This document shows, one piece after another, positions 23,950 to 36,829 of a stretch of DNA of 64,000 nucleotides. A program made the position numbers and the translations under genes. The stretch lies in contig CM055193.1 in NCBI GenBank assembly GCA_029224185.1, positions 24,724,062 through 24,788,061 of the forward strand, written 5' to 3'. This stretch comes from Karalla daura. Lineage: Eukaryota; Chordata; Actinopteri; Chaetodontiformes; Leiognathidae. Each line of letters begins with the position of its first letter. Positions within the stretch are counted from its first letter, which is position 1. The notes beneath the pieces are model-generated. The model had not been told where the DNA came from. It saw only the letters and a list, made by a program, of their open reading frames with translations, and did no database searches.

Positions 23950-25722
23950 TTCCAGTTTATTCCCTGCCACACCAACATGTTCTAAACCTCTCTCTCTTGT
24001 TTATTCACAAGACATTGAATACTGCTCAAAATGAAATTCACTGAGGTTTTGTTTTGGATGATTTGGATGATGTAAAATATTTTTTCTGTGTTGCATTCAG
24101 ATGCATTTCACATTTTTTGGTATTAAAGATGTCTCATAAAAACAAACAGAACTTGTTCATGCCCAGGGCACATTACACAACATTTCAGTCATGTCGTAAA
24201 ATGTCAAACACGATCACAGCAGTCCAAAACTAATGCAAGCCATAGCAAGGCCGCACTACACTACTTAGGATGCTGCAGCAAGTCGTTGGTATTCTGAGGG
24301 GATGGTGGATGTGTGATAAGAAACTATAAATCATACAGCTACAGAAGCACTGCATGTAATATTAGCACATTTTTATGCAGACATGAACAAGAAAAAGAAA
24401 TGATATGTTGTAGAGCCATTCCTAAATATATTAAGCAACAAATATATGTTTGAATATCAGATTTCAAAATCACCTTCACTGGTTGATATTCAGTTCATTA
24501 CATTGATCTCCATCTCAGAAGTGAAAGCAGCTGTTGCATATCTATTTCTCGCTGCATCAAATTGATTAATGTTCAGTTCTAGGACTGCAGAAAAATTCTA
24601 ATATGTTTATCTTAGCATCATGGCACCCTAGGACATGGCGAAGAGTTGCAGAATGTTACAGATGCTCAGAAATTGCATGCAATTGCTTGCAAATGCCTGA
24701 CTGCCAACAATGCCAAAATTGGGCTTAAATTATGTTGTGTGCACCAAACATGAAATGTTACCCCAGTGTTCGCTTTAAATGTGTGACATCTCATCTTGCT
24801 CTGTCATCATGGAATGGCAGTAGTTATTCACCCCCTTTTTTCTAGTGGTTGGGACCAGTAATGCAGTATCATTATATCTGGATAGAGAGGACTGCACTCT
24901 CATTGTGACTGTATTTTAGAGTGTGTTGGCTACCTGAGGAAGCTCTTAAAAAGCAACTTCATAATATAACCATTTCTGCAACATGCTGATTGGTTCCACA
25001 GTTTTCCGATGCTTGCTTGAAAAAAAATAGAAAAGCTTACTCTTTGGGACTGTCCTGGTTTCATCGCCAACAAAAAGTATTTTAATCCAGACAATGTACG
25101 TTTACGCTATCGGACTACATCCCACCAGGAGCTGGGATGTTTTGGGCAAACTTGGATACCCAACAAAAGTCCTGGTGATATAGTAGTGTTACCACAGCCT
25201 TCACAGACAGTCAATATTCCTATCAAGACTTGTTTTAAACCAACAGAATAATTGGAGACAATGTGCCAATGCCAGCCAATTACAGGTATAAGGGGCAGGT
25301 TGTTTACAAAACATTCATGGGCAGCATCGGAGCCACTGTTCAACATGACCATACTTAATTATTTTGGAAAACAGTCAGCAGTCAGCACTCAGGACAAGAG
25401 CACTAGTGATGCGATGTGAATGAGTAAGAGCCAGCTGCAGACAGCATCCTCACCACTAGCACTGTAGCCAGCAAAAACACTCAGTAAGCATCCATGCTAC
25501 GCAAGGTGGCTAAAGCAGCTCAGGGACAAGGAGCATAACTACTCTCCCAAATGCAAGAAACATGACAGAAGTGTGACGAAAAAGAAACAGTGGCATTAAC
25601 AACGTCCACATCACAGTCTCAAGGTAAAATCTCTGTAGCTCCAAGGATATGCAACAGGCTGTTGCAGCCTAGTGACTTTGGCAGCCTCAAATACCTTAAT
25701 GCAGTCAAGCCAAGCATGAATG
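21831..25722. other. intergenic: CA and AT microsatellites, no gene
   Basis: A CAGGGACGGACTGGG motif near 21868 resembles a hAT end but no partner is seen. 22778-22829 is (CA)n in two blocks. 23884-23946 is a 63-nt pure (TA)n tract. The remainder to 25722 is AT-rich, with no recognisable coding sequence. Confidence 0.55.
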
Positions 25723-26348
25723 TTTATTTCAGTGATCATTTTGACATTAGTGGTAATATTTTTTTGTAGAAATGAAGTTGTATGGTGTTTCTGTATGCTG
25801 CAACCCCCATTGCTGTTGGTCTTGTCACAAATGCTAGCTGAAATGCTAGGTGGGATTTTTGTTATTTAGTATTGAATGGTTGTCTTTTGTTTTGTTAATA
25901 AAGAATCTTTACCAATAAAAGTTTTTGACATGAGCTGCCCCATTTCAGTAAGAGAAAAATATGATTTTCCAGCCGTGTGTGAACGGCCTCAGAACTTCTG
26001 TTCAGGCTTAAAGAAAGAGAGTCTAAATTGAAAAAGTATCCTCTGATTTGTTTGAGCAGCCAGGTCTGTGAAGGGATTGTGCAGAATTAGTGGCAATAAG
26101 GCCGCACATGCAGTAGCTAGCCATTGGAATGAGGACTGAGAATCTGGGGTATCATATACGGTTAGGGTTAGGGTTAGGGTGGGAACATCCTTGGATAAAT
26201 ATATACTATAGACTGAGTGCTGTGCGTGTGTGCTTGTGCCTGTATGTGTTGTTATGAGAATGAGTGTATCTGCACATGTGAACACCTTCAAGAGTAAAGT
26301 CTTTCTTCTGGATAAGTCTTTCTCCCACTACCCTGTTCATTTGTGTTA
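25723..26348 (-). other. putative sema3b 3' UTR (minimum)
   Basis: Downstream of the sema3b stop on the minus strand; the first well-placed AATAAA on that strand is at 25723-25728. The true 3' end may lie further out. Contains four telomere-like GTTAGG units at 26161-26183. Confidence 0.35.
26161..26183. repeat. interstitial telomere-like repeat
   Basis: Three perfect GTTAGG units and a decayed fourth (GTTAGGGTTAGGGTTAGGG), in the predicted sema3b 3' UTR. Confidence 0.8.
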
Positions 26349-26861
26349 TTATTCCCCTGCACTACGAGGTGCCCGGGGGCTTGGCTTCCCATCGTGGGTC
26401 CGACGGTTTCTCCCCTTCCTTATTTCCTGCAGATGCTTCCACTTCTTCTTGGGTGGAAGCACAGCAGGGCCTGGAGGTGAGGCACCCTTCCGTGGAGCAG
26501 CAAAGGTCTTATCCACCTGGTCAGTGCCAGTATTTTTACGTGCCCAAACCTGTTCGCAAATTTGGTCAACTGTACTTAAATTAGGATGGTCCACCAGCTG
26601 CATGAAGTCCCGGTACCAAAGCTTTTGATTGGTCATTGAAGGTCCACCTCCACTGCGGGGGTCTAATTGGACAGAGGCGTCACAGGGTAAGTTGGAAACC
26701 GAGGAGGTTGTCGAGGGTACAACTTCTAAGGTGATTCCTAGCAAGGTTTGTGTAAAGCCATGTTCCATAGCATGGCACTGGTAGAGGCCGATATCTCTCT
26801 TTAAAACACGACGAAACAGAAGGCCCCTGTCAGTCTGGAGGACGCGGTCATCTAGACGCAT
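26349..26861 (-). CDS. sema3b: sema3b coding exon 17 (Ig second half, basic tail, stop)
   Basis: 513 nt: MRLDDRVLQTDRGLLFRRVL, then GLYQCHAMEHGFTQTLL (second Ig Cys), a Pro/Ser-rich linker, LWYRDFMQLV, QICEQVW (Cys expected to form the interchain disulfide) and a basic end with KGRNRRTH. RNRR is a candidate C-terminal furin site. Confidence 0.95.
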   Translation of the reverse strand: MRLDDRVLQTDRGLLFRRVLKRDIGLYQCHAMEHGFTQTLLGITLEVVPSTTSSVSNLPCDASVQLDPRSGGGPSMTNQKLWYRDFMQLVDHPNLSTVDQICEQVWARKNTGTDQVDKTFAAPRKGASPPGPAVLPPKKKWKHLQEIRKGRNRRTHDGKPSPRAPRSAGE

Positions 26862-29800
26862 CTAGAAAAGAACACATTTTCATTGAAATTGGAGTGTATG
26901 TTCAGAATGCTGCACAAAAACTATTCTGATTGGAGGCTGTTATTAGTGAAAGACCTCTCTCTAAATGTCTTACTTTGGTACACTGAACTATTATTTACAC
27001 TCATTGCACATTATTGAGAAATTCATTTCTGACACATTTATTTTTGAGAATGCAGACAAAGTCATAACCAATAACCAATACTCTCTTACTTCTTCACGGG
27101 GGTTCTGAGGTTGTTTCTGGAAGGTCCAGGTGATCCTGGCTTGAAGAGATTTAGGGATACATTCCAAGAAAGTGCTGCTTCCCTCAACTCCATACAGCTT
27201 CCTCTCTGCAGCACGATACTTATGATGGTCTGCAGGAGACAAAACAAAACAATAGTTGGTTGGTCGTGCAGAGACGCATGCAAAAACGCTTTACACATCA
27301 TATAGAAAAAACGAGATATTCAGTGTCCTGGGAGAATTTTTTATTTCCCTGGACAATCCGTGAGAATCCGGGACAGTCAGGAAAAACCGGGACAGGTGGT
27401 TACACTAGTCAGAGCCGGTGTTGTGCTGAAGTTGGTCCCCTGTTGGGATTTGACTCCCCTGGTTGTAGGCAGAGTTACGTTGCTACACTACACTACACTT
27501 CGTGTTCCCGTTCATCAAATATATGAAAAAAAAAGATGTCTGTTATTTCATGTATGTTACTGATGCACTTTCATCTCCGAGGCTCTGCAAAGCAGCAGTT
27601 TGCTTGTTTCTCCCAATAAAGGCTTTTGTTCTTCTATATGTGTTCGGACTTCCTCGTTCACAGCACCCATCCCCTGACGACCAGCTCTAACCCACTATCC
27701 CACCAGTGAAATGAACCCGGCACCACTGCCAGGGTTTTTATAATGTTTTCATTGTTTGAAATAGTGGTTATTAAATTCGACGGACTCACTCACTTTTGCG
27801 GTCTAAAAGCCACACGTTAAGCAGAAGATGAAGGCAGTGCCATGATGATATCAGTCAAGTTTCGTTATATCAATATATTCAGGCTTCATTCCATATATTC
27901 AAGGTTTCATTCCATATATTCAAAGTTTCACTCCATATATTCAGGATTCATTCAATATATTCAAGTTTTCATTCCATATATTCAAGGATACATAACATAT
28001 AGTGGTATCTGAGCCATTCTCAAACTTGGGTCCTCTACCAGTGGCCTGGGATTTTGAGGATACTGTGCAGTATCTTAGCTATTCCTAGATCTGTGCTAGG
28101 ATTTATGTAGCCACTCTCCCAGTTTGGGGGTTACTGCCCTGAGTACTCCTACTACCATGGAGACCATGCTCACCTTGACCTTCTGTATCTGTTACAGTTG
28201 TTCATTCAATCCTTGGTACATTTCAAACTTTTTGTGTTCCTTCTTCCTGATGTTGGCGTCAGCTGTTATTGCCACATCTGTCACCGCTGCCTTCTTCTGA
28301 TCTTTGTCCAACACCACTATGTCCGGTTGGACAGCCAGGAGCTGTTTGTCAGTCTGGAAAATGAAGTCCCATGGGACTTTGGCTCTGCTGTTCTCAGTCA
28401 CCTTCTGTGGTACGGCCCATTGACATTTAGGTACTATCTTATTGGGCACAGAAGCTCCTGTACACTATTTCAACCACTTGGTTGCGTGCTCCATATTTGC
28501 TGACCAAGCAAACCTCTTACACCCTCGCATGATGTGCTGGACTGCCTCAGGAACATCTTTGCACAATATGCACCTTGGGTCTGATCTATCTGATATATCC
28601 TGGCCCCTATGGCTCTTGTACCTGTTGTTGTGCTGCCAGGATTAGTGCCTCTGTACTGTCTCTATGTCCAGCATTTTCCAGCCACTGGTAGGTCTTCTAA
28701 ATACCAGCCACATCTTCAATTTGATGGTGATACATACCGTATAGGGGCTTATCACTCCATGTTGTCTGCTCTTCCTTCCATCTGCACCCTCATCAGGTTT
28801 CTGCTGCCTGACCAGAACCCCGCCACTAAGCTGTTCATCATTTGAGGCAATTTCCATGAAGAACTCTTGGATTTTTGGATGTTTTATCGGATCGTGGCTT
28901 TGATACTCATGAGTCCTCTGCCTCCCTCTCTCTACTTAGGGCCTGATATACTAAGATCCCAGATAAGGGGCACTAAATTGCGTGCTCCTGGTAAGATTTT
29001 GCGTGCTTAATTTGTGTGCGTTTTGCGGGTGATTTACTAAGGGAAATTGCCGCTGTTAATTATGTGTTTGGTGTAAAAAAGCAGTCAGTAAAGAAAACAG
29101 AGCTAGAGAGATGTCAAATTGACAGCGGTTATTCTTGAAAAATACGTTTAATCACGTTCGCCATGCGTAATGTCTAATTTCCCTGTATCCTTTCTCCTTT
29201 TTTTTGAATGAAAATAAAAGGCACCACAAACAGCTCACAGAAAATAACTCTGAATCAAAATTCATTTTCTGCTGGCATTGTGCATCAAACTGGGAGGATT
29301 TCCACCTTCCCTTCAGCCATGTTAAATTTAACCGCAAAAATAGTCACCACAATAATTTCCGTGTTTGATAAATCATTTTGTGTGCAAATTTTTCTAATCT
29401 GCATATTCTCCTCCCAGATTTTGCTCACAAGATCAGGAACGCCCTATATTGCATAAGCATTAAGGCCAAGGCGCTAAATGGCCAGTGCAAGCAGTTTTCC
29501 TAATTTTGAGGACGCAATCCAGTGCGCACCGTTAGTAAATCAGCTTGCACATTTTTTTGTGGGTGACACACAAAGCTTTAGTTTATCAGGCCCTTAGTGT
29601 ACAGTCTCAGGGTTCGGGTTTTGGGATGGAGCCGTACATGCATGAGGAGGAGCTGTGAGGGGCTTTTATCTCTTTCGTCAGACCCTTTATAATTCCAGTG
29701 GACGTTGTTCTTGTGAGATGCCAAGGTAATGGGTATCACCTATGTGGCCCTCTGGTCGGTCGACTGCACAAAATCAACAGCACCAAAGGTACCCGCAAAC

Positions 29801-32800
29801 TATTTTCCACCTTCAAGTCACTGCTCAGTCCTCCACCTCCACCACCAGCAACAAATCTCTCACCTGAGACATTCGTTCTCCTTCTTCACAGAAAAGGTGG
29901 ACATCAAGAACCAGTCTTCTGCACCACCCATTGTCAATCTCTTGAGGACAGGGGAACATCACTGTCCTTGTTCACCCCTCTCCAAGACTGAGGTATCAGA
30001 TCTCCTGACTCTATTCCTACAAAACATCTCTCTTACCATTGTGCCACTTTGGCCCACTCCACTGCCCTGCCCATGTGACACGCTCTGAGAGCAGCAAGGC
30101 ATGCAGCACAGTCCTCAATTAAGTACACAACCCAACTCCTCGCTCAGGCAATGGTCACCTCCTGCCTCAATTAGTGCAATTCTACTCCCTTTATGCACCA
30201 CAAAACCTCTACAGATGGTGCAGAAAGCAGCAGCATGTCTTATCTTCAAAGAACAAAGAATGGCACTTGTGACACCACTTCTGATAGACCTCCACTGGCT
30301 GCCAGTTGATGCCCAAATCAAATGTTAGCATACAGAGTGATCTCTGGGGTCTGCTCCTATTTACAGTAACTGAATTCATCATCATCTTCAATCATGTGGC
30401 ACTGCCATCTCTGCACACCGGGCAATCGCAGTCCAGACAGTTTTCCTTTGTGGTCCCTAGATGGTGGTACATACTTCCAAACACCATCAGAGAGGGAACG
30501 CCCCTACCTATCTTCAAGAATGTCTTGAAGGCCCTCTTCTTTCAAGAACACTTCCTCTCACAAACACGAAAAAAAACAAAGAAATCTCTTGGTGCAGTGG
30601 GACAGATAGTTGAAGGACCTTGGACAAGGGAGATCAGCCACACCCCGTCATCAGCAAAATTCTGAATGGTGTTGCAACTTTGGGCTGGTCCGCAGTACTA
30701 AGAGTTCAGGTGGAGGAAGGGTATATATCAGGAATTCAGAGTTTGAACCGGAATGCAACAGGAATGCAACATGCATGTCATCTGTTTGAACGCGAACAGA
30801 CCACAGACATATATATACAGTAGATATAGTTAGAAATTACTTTACTGACTACAGCTCAGGTCAGGTCAGGTCAGGCTAGGAGAGCAGGAGATACAAAGGC
30901 ACAATGAGGTATGAAGGCTGGGTGCGTAAGGGGCACTGGAGACAAATGCAGAAGTCGAAGACAAAACAGGTCGGCACCAGGCGATTGGTGGTGGTGGAAG
31001 TGGTGGAAAGTCATGCAACGAGGAAGAGGACATTGGCACTAGGCATTAATCTGAGGTGAGTTTGCATAGTCATGTAATTGGGAATATAGATCCAGTGACT
31101 GGAGGAGCAGGACAGGTGAGTGATAGGCAAGGAGCCGGGGGAGGTGGAAATAGTGTGTCTGTTAGTCAGATGTTAGATGTCTATTAGTGATCTGTTTGTG
31201 TCTGTTAGATGAAAAGTCTGGACAGCTTCCCCCTAGAACAGAGGACGATAGTTGGGACCTGATGATCAGTGCAAGAGACATTTTTGTGCATCTGGACCAA
31301 CTCTTAAAGCCTACAAATTCTTCATCTTTCTACTCCACAAAAAGCATTATGGGGAGGGGTTTTTGAAATTTTCATGGTGGCGTTATAGAGACATTTAGCT
31401 ACGCCCATTGACAAGGACATTACTTGGCTGTTAATGCATACAATACAATTTAGTCCTGCATTTTTGAAATTTTTATGATGGAGTTTCCGGAATAGCATTT
31501 TGAAATGTTGATGACGAATAACCAAACTTTGTCATGCGCTAGTTGCCACGCCCTTTGACTTAAAAAAAATTCTGTAAATAAGATTTTCTCAGCTTGGTCC
31601 ATAGATGATTTGCACCAAATTTGAAGCCAATTGGATTAACCCCCTCGGAGAAGATGTTTTTAAAAATCAAAAATTCAAATCAAAATGGCTGACTTCCTGT
31701 TGGGTTACAGCCACCATGTCAAGAGACCTTTCTGGATATCTCTTTAGGATGTACTTGCCTTCCAATTTTTATTTGCCTACAACAAAGTAAAAACAAATCC
31801 TTATGGGGATTGGTCAAAATCCCTAGGGGGCACTACTTTTGCATTTTGGCCCCTCATGATGATATGAGTTCTTTAAAGCCGTCAAAAAGCCACTCGTAAT
31901 ACATGGTGAGGTATCGCTATTCATGCCTGCCACACGGATACCTTTGGTGTTAGCCTCACTGCCTTTGTAATGGAGCTTCACCAACTTGTTCTGCATGTGT
32001 TACAAATGGACGCTCTACCACCAAGTTCTTTTAATACTTTTTAAAATACTTTTAATACGTTATTTTGCTCACTGGATTGCACAATAATGCCAGTTTGCTC
32101 CAGAATGAAAAAACAAGTATGTGCACTTCATAACTCTTTCCTGAAGTTACTTGGAGTTGCTTGCTCTAATCTGATGTAGCAAGTGGAATTGGACTCCAAA
32201 AGTTGTGAAAATGCTATGACACAAAGTGAAACAGGAATATGGGCCAGAGACAGAAAAAGACTGCTAGTCTCCATACATCATCCTCCACTTCCCAGTGTTC
32301 TGCTTGCCAATGTCTAGTCTCTAGATAACAAGCCGGAAAGGCCAAGATCGCTTTCAGGGCGACCCTTTTTTCATACAAAGGGGAGGCACAGAAAAACATC
32401 TGCTTGCGTGAGAAACCAGTAATCAAAGTGTCTATGGCAGAGATTAACACATCTCTGACCATCCCTTGAACCTCAGGATGGACACCATCTACACCACGGA
32501 CTCCTCTCTCTCTGGTACAGGTTGTAAAGCTGCTACTTGAAGGGTTTAAGCAGACCTTATGCTTCATCCAGGACCATTGTTCATAGAGACTTATCTGGCT
32601 GCAAGACATTCCTCTGCCTAGATGTGTGTCATAAATTAGGGTTAGGGTAACCCTAACCCTAACCCTCCTAGAGCCCTGGTGTGGAGCATCTACCTGCCTT
32701 CTAGAACCCACCTCTAACCCTCTAGATTTTGTTAAGTGGCTGAAAGACACACAGCAACAACAGCAAATTGGCATTGTAGGTGGGGGCGGAAGGACGGTTT

Positions 32801-35800
32801 GGCACAAGTGAGGCAGAGCAGGATCAGAGTGTTTTTTTGTGTTCTTATTTACTATGGTCAAATAAAGTAATATGTTTTTGAAGCAATACCTCCAGAGCAC
32901 AGCATGTTGGGGTCTCCATTCCTTACATCCTGACGTCGGAACCTCCTGTAGAATGTTAACAAAAGTTTAATTGCAAGTAACAATAATTACTTTTTAAGTA
33001 TATAAATATACAAGCAAAAAAACCCCAACAACTTCTGTTTCCTTTGTGATGAATAGTCATGAGATGAGTGTCATTGCTGACTGTGTCACCTTTTAGTGTT
33101 TGGCAGGTAGCGAGTACAGGATGATCCATCCCAGGCACAGTATGGGTCTCTGGCCAGGCAGCACTCTGCACAGGCCTTCCCATACACACTGCAACGGTGC
33201 AACGGAACCTGGGCAATGCCCGTGTCTGAGCCCAGATAGAGCTGTTGCTGTGATGACACAGTGGAAACTTTCAAAAGAGGCATTCCGAGCTGCATTGAGA
33301 TCTTTTTCATCTAGATCAGTTTGAGTGTTGATCCTAATCTATTATCACCATTATAAGACAATATCTTAATCAGATTAGTAGTGCTCCTCTTTCTGCAGTA
33401 CATTCACATGTCAAATGAAACATACCCGTTTTGAGGAAATCTGCATGTTGATGATAGATGAGGCATCCTGAGAAGCACAGAACCAACTGTTTAACAAATG
33501 ATATTTAAGTGCTTATGTTGATTAGAAATGAGCTGTTGTAATTGACATAGTTTTCTTACTTTGAAGACCTCAAGTTCTTCCAGCAGAAGTTCCTCCATGT
33601 TGTTCCAGCTCTCCTTGGGGACATTGATTACCTTCAGTACCGTCCCTTTATCTGAAAGAACACATCATGTCATCATTTCCACATTTAAGTAAAATAATAA
33701 AATTTAAAAGTGAAAACAAGTCGCTCACCTGAGCCGATGAACATTACATCGTACTGTCCATCAGCTGCACTGACTCTGTCCACAGCGATCTGTGTGAAGC
33801 TGTAGTCCACATTAGTCCTGACAAAAATGGGCCGTCGGCTCATTGGGTAGACAGGGTTATACATCAGAGGGTGGTGACGTGCAAACTGGATCACGTCATC
33901 CGGGAAACCCTTTGTGGACTCAAAACTGCCGAATGTTTTGCTGGGACACTAACAGGGAAAATCAAAAAGTTGAATTTATTCAGGAAAAACAATGCAAGAT
34001 CATACATTCAGGGAGATGGAGCACAAAATATCATTGCATGGTAGGTTCTTGTATAACAAACCACCAAGGCTTTTACTGTGCATCCGTGCTATTGCAATGG
34101 GACATATTTCATTAGAAAATCTGAAATTCTGAAATTTGTGAATGGTCATAGTAACTTCATATTTATCAAACCTTGTGACCTTGATACACCATTTGAATAT
34201 TTACACTTCAATTATCCTGCAAATCGCCCTCTACTGTACTTGCCCTCTGTAAAAAAGGTTTGACTGCATGTACACAAAGTCCACCTTAACACTAAAGATT
34301 GCAATGTCAATATTTGAAGAGAAAATTCGATTTCTAAACCATTCACAATATCTTAGAAGTTTAGGCCAGAGTCTGGTGTCCACTGTTATAATTACAATAT
34401 GATGGGTCACAGTAGCTAGAGGGATTTTCTCCCAGTCAGTCAAAGGTCAGTCAAAGTCTACTCCTAGGTCTTTGACTTTCAGTCAGGAATGGAACATGCA
34501 TGTCATTAATGTGCTTTACCACCAAGTTCTTTTAATACTTTTTAAAATACTTTTAATACTTTTTTTGCAAAACTGGATTGCACAATAATGCCAGTTTGCT
34601 CCAGAATGAAAAAACAGGTATGTGCACTTCATAACTCTTTCCTGAAGTTACTTGGAGTTGCTCGCTCTAATCTGATGTAGCGAGTGGAATTGGACTCCAA
34701 AAGTTGTGAAAATGCTATGACAGAAAGGTGAAACAGGAATATGGGCCAGAGACAGAAAAAGACTGCTAGTCTCTGTACATCATCCTCCACTTCCCAATAT
34801 TCTGCTTGCCAATGTCCAGTCTCTAGATAACAAGATGGACAAGTTCAGGGGCCAAGATTGCTTTCAGGGTGACATATTCGATTGTAAAATCTCATAGGAG
34901 CCTACCCTTTTTTCATACAAAGGGGAGGCACAGAAAAACACCTACTTGCATGAGAAGCCAGTAATCAAAGTGTCTATGGCAGAGATTAACACATCTCTGA
35001 CCATCCCTTGAACCTCAGGATGGACACCATCTACACCACGGACTCCTCTCTCTCTGGTACAGGTAGTAAAGCTGCTACTTGGAGGGTCTAAGCAGACCTT
35101 ATGCTTCATCCAGGACCATTGTTCATACAGACTTATCTGGCTGCAAGACATTCCGCTGCCTAGATGAGTGTCATAAATTGGACTGACACAATTCTCTCGC
35201 TTACCGAGGCCAGTGTTTTTCAACCCTGCTCCTCGGGGAACACTGTCCTGCACGTTTTACACCTTTCCTGCTCCAACAGATATGACTGAAATAATCAGCC
35301 AATCATCAAGCTCTGCAGAGGCCTGATGAGGAGCCATCATTTGAATCAGGTGTGTTGGAGCAGGAAACATCTAAAAAATGCAGAACAGTGTTCCCCGAGA
35401 GGCAGGGTTGAAAAACACTGACCTAGACCATTCCAAAGCAAAGCTAAGAATTTGTTGTTCATCCCATAGGTTGCTTCATGGTACCACATTGCCATCTACT
35501 GACCAAATTGGGGAACGGTCACGTCCCATCACGTATCACTATATACTCATTTAAGCCAAATAAGGCTCTATTGTGTTTGAATTAATCCAATTTCTTGTTT
35601 CACTGAGACATGGCCTACCCCCTCAGTGTCAGACCAGGTTGTCAACCCAGCAGAAAACTTTTCACATGGATAGCTCTAAGGACAATAACTGATGCAACTC
35701 AAGAAACATCTCTGTCCTATCCTAGTCCTGCTCATCCACCTGAAACCTTATCATTCTCTCTCATCCATTCTAACTGTCCCAGGAGTTTGTTGCCTTTGTT

Positions 35801-36185
35801 GCCACCTCCATCCCACCACAATTGGACATGGACATTGTTCTTATTACAAGATCATATATAAACACCAAGCCATGCAATAATGCAATAACGCCTTACATAA
35901 GTCTTGCTGAACTTTTTCCATCACGTGAAATGGCCAACCAGGGATATTAACATGCTAACCACAGTTATACAGCCGCTTCACTATCAACTTTCAACCACAG
36001 TCCCTCCTCCTCATGTCTCACACCTGATGAAGACCATGGAGGTGATTGTTCTCACCACCTCCAAGATGAGTTTTCAAAGCAGATTCAACAACCTTTGAGT
36101 CTAACCCATTTGTGGTTTATTACATTTGTGAAAATTATTTCATTGGTGGGCATTATAGCACATACAGATTGGGCAGATTGTGGAG

Positions 36186-36230
<45 letters not shown>

Positions 36231-36234
36231 ATAT

Positions 36235-36302
<68 letters not shown>

Positions 36303-36789
36303 GTATACTTAGATACTTAGTCAGCAAAAAAACTCTAAACTCTACTGTTCTAAGAATGAGGTATGACAACTGGTGACATACCATTCCAGGGCGGGGATAG
36401 GGGACCTTTCCCTGGAAAGGCACCCACTGATAGCTGGGCCCCTCTTTGTGAGCAAAGGGCCCCAGGAAGGCCCTCCGGATGTCATTCATGGAGTAGAGAC
36501 ACACAGCTGAGCCTTTAAATACACTGCTGCAGGGGGACAGGGGAGTGGAGTTAGAAACATCAAAACACCCTTGTCTTTCTCTCATTTCTCTCTCTTTTGC
36601 ACACACTCTCTCTTTCTTTCTCATACATGCACACACATTCATTCATGCACATTGTGAATGGACTCTGACCTGGAAGTAGAGAAGACAGTGTAGACGAGAG
36701 GATTCTTTTTGTCCCTTGTCTGCAGCAGGAAAACATCGCCTGAGGGTGAACAGACATACACACCCGCATGCACACATGCCCACACAACC

Positions 36790-36829
<40 letters not shown>

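Larger units (their letters stand above)
27230..32889 (-). other. sema3b intron 15 (5.66 kb)
   Basis: Non-coding stretch between exons 16 and 15. Holds, in order, a 25-nt minisatellite, a restriction-endonuclease-type LINE tail, a Harbinger-like MITE, an L2-like LINE tail, dispersed repeat family A copy 2, repeat family B copy 1 and telomere-like repeats. No nested host gene is seen. Confidence 0.7.
33949..36381 (-). other. sema3b intron 10 (2.4 kb)
   Basis: Holds repeat family B copy 2, a hAT-like MITE, and adjoining (TA)n and (CA)n tracts. No nested gene is seen. Confidence 0.7.

Noticed and set aside
26230..26628. 132-residue plus-strand frame
   Set aside because: Antisense of the sema3b terminal exon; no domain.
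27868..27990. CRISPR-like array
   Set aside because: Units are contiguous without unique spacers and the genome is eukaryotic; it is a minisatellite.
30101..30665. Possible small host genes in sema3b intron 15
   Set aside because: The HWLPVDAQIK and PRWWYILPNTIR blocks are LINE C-terminal motifs.
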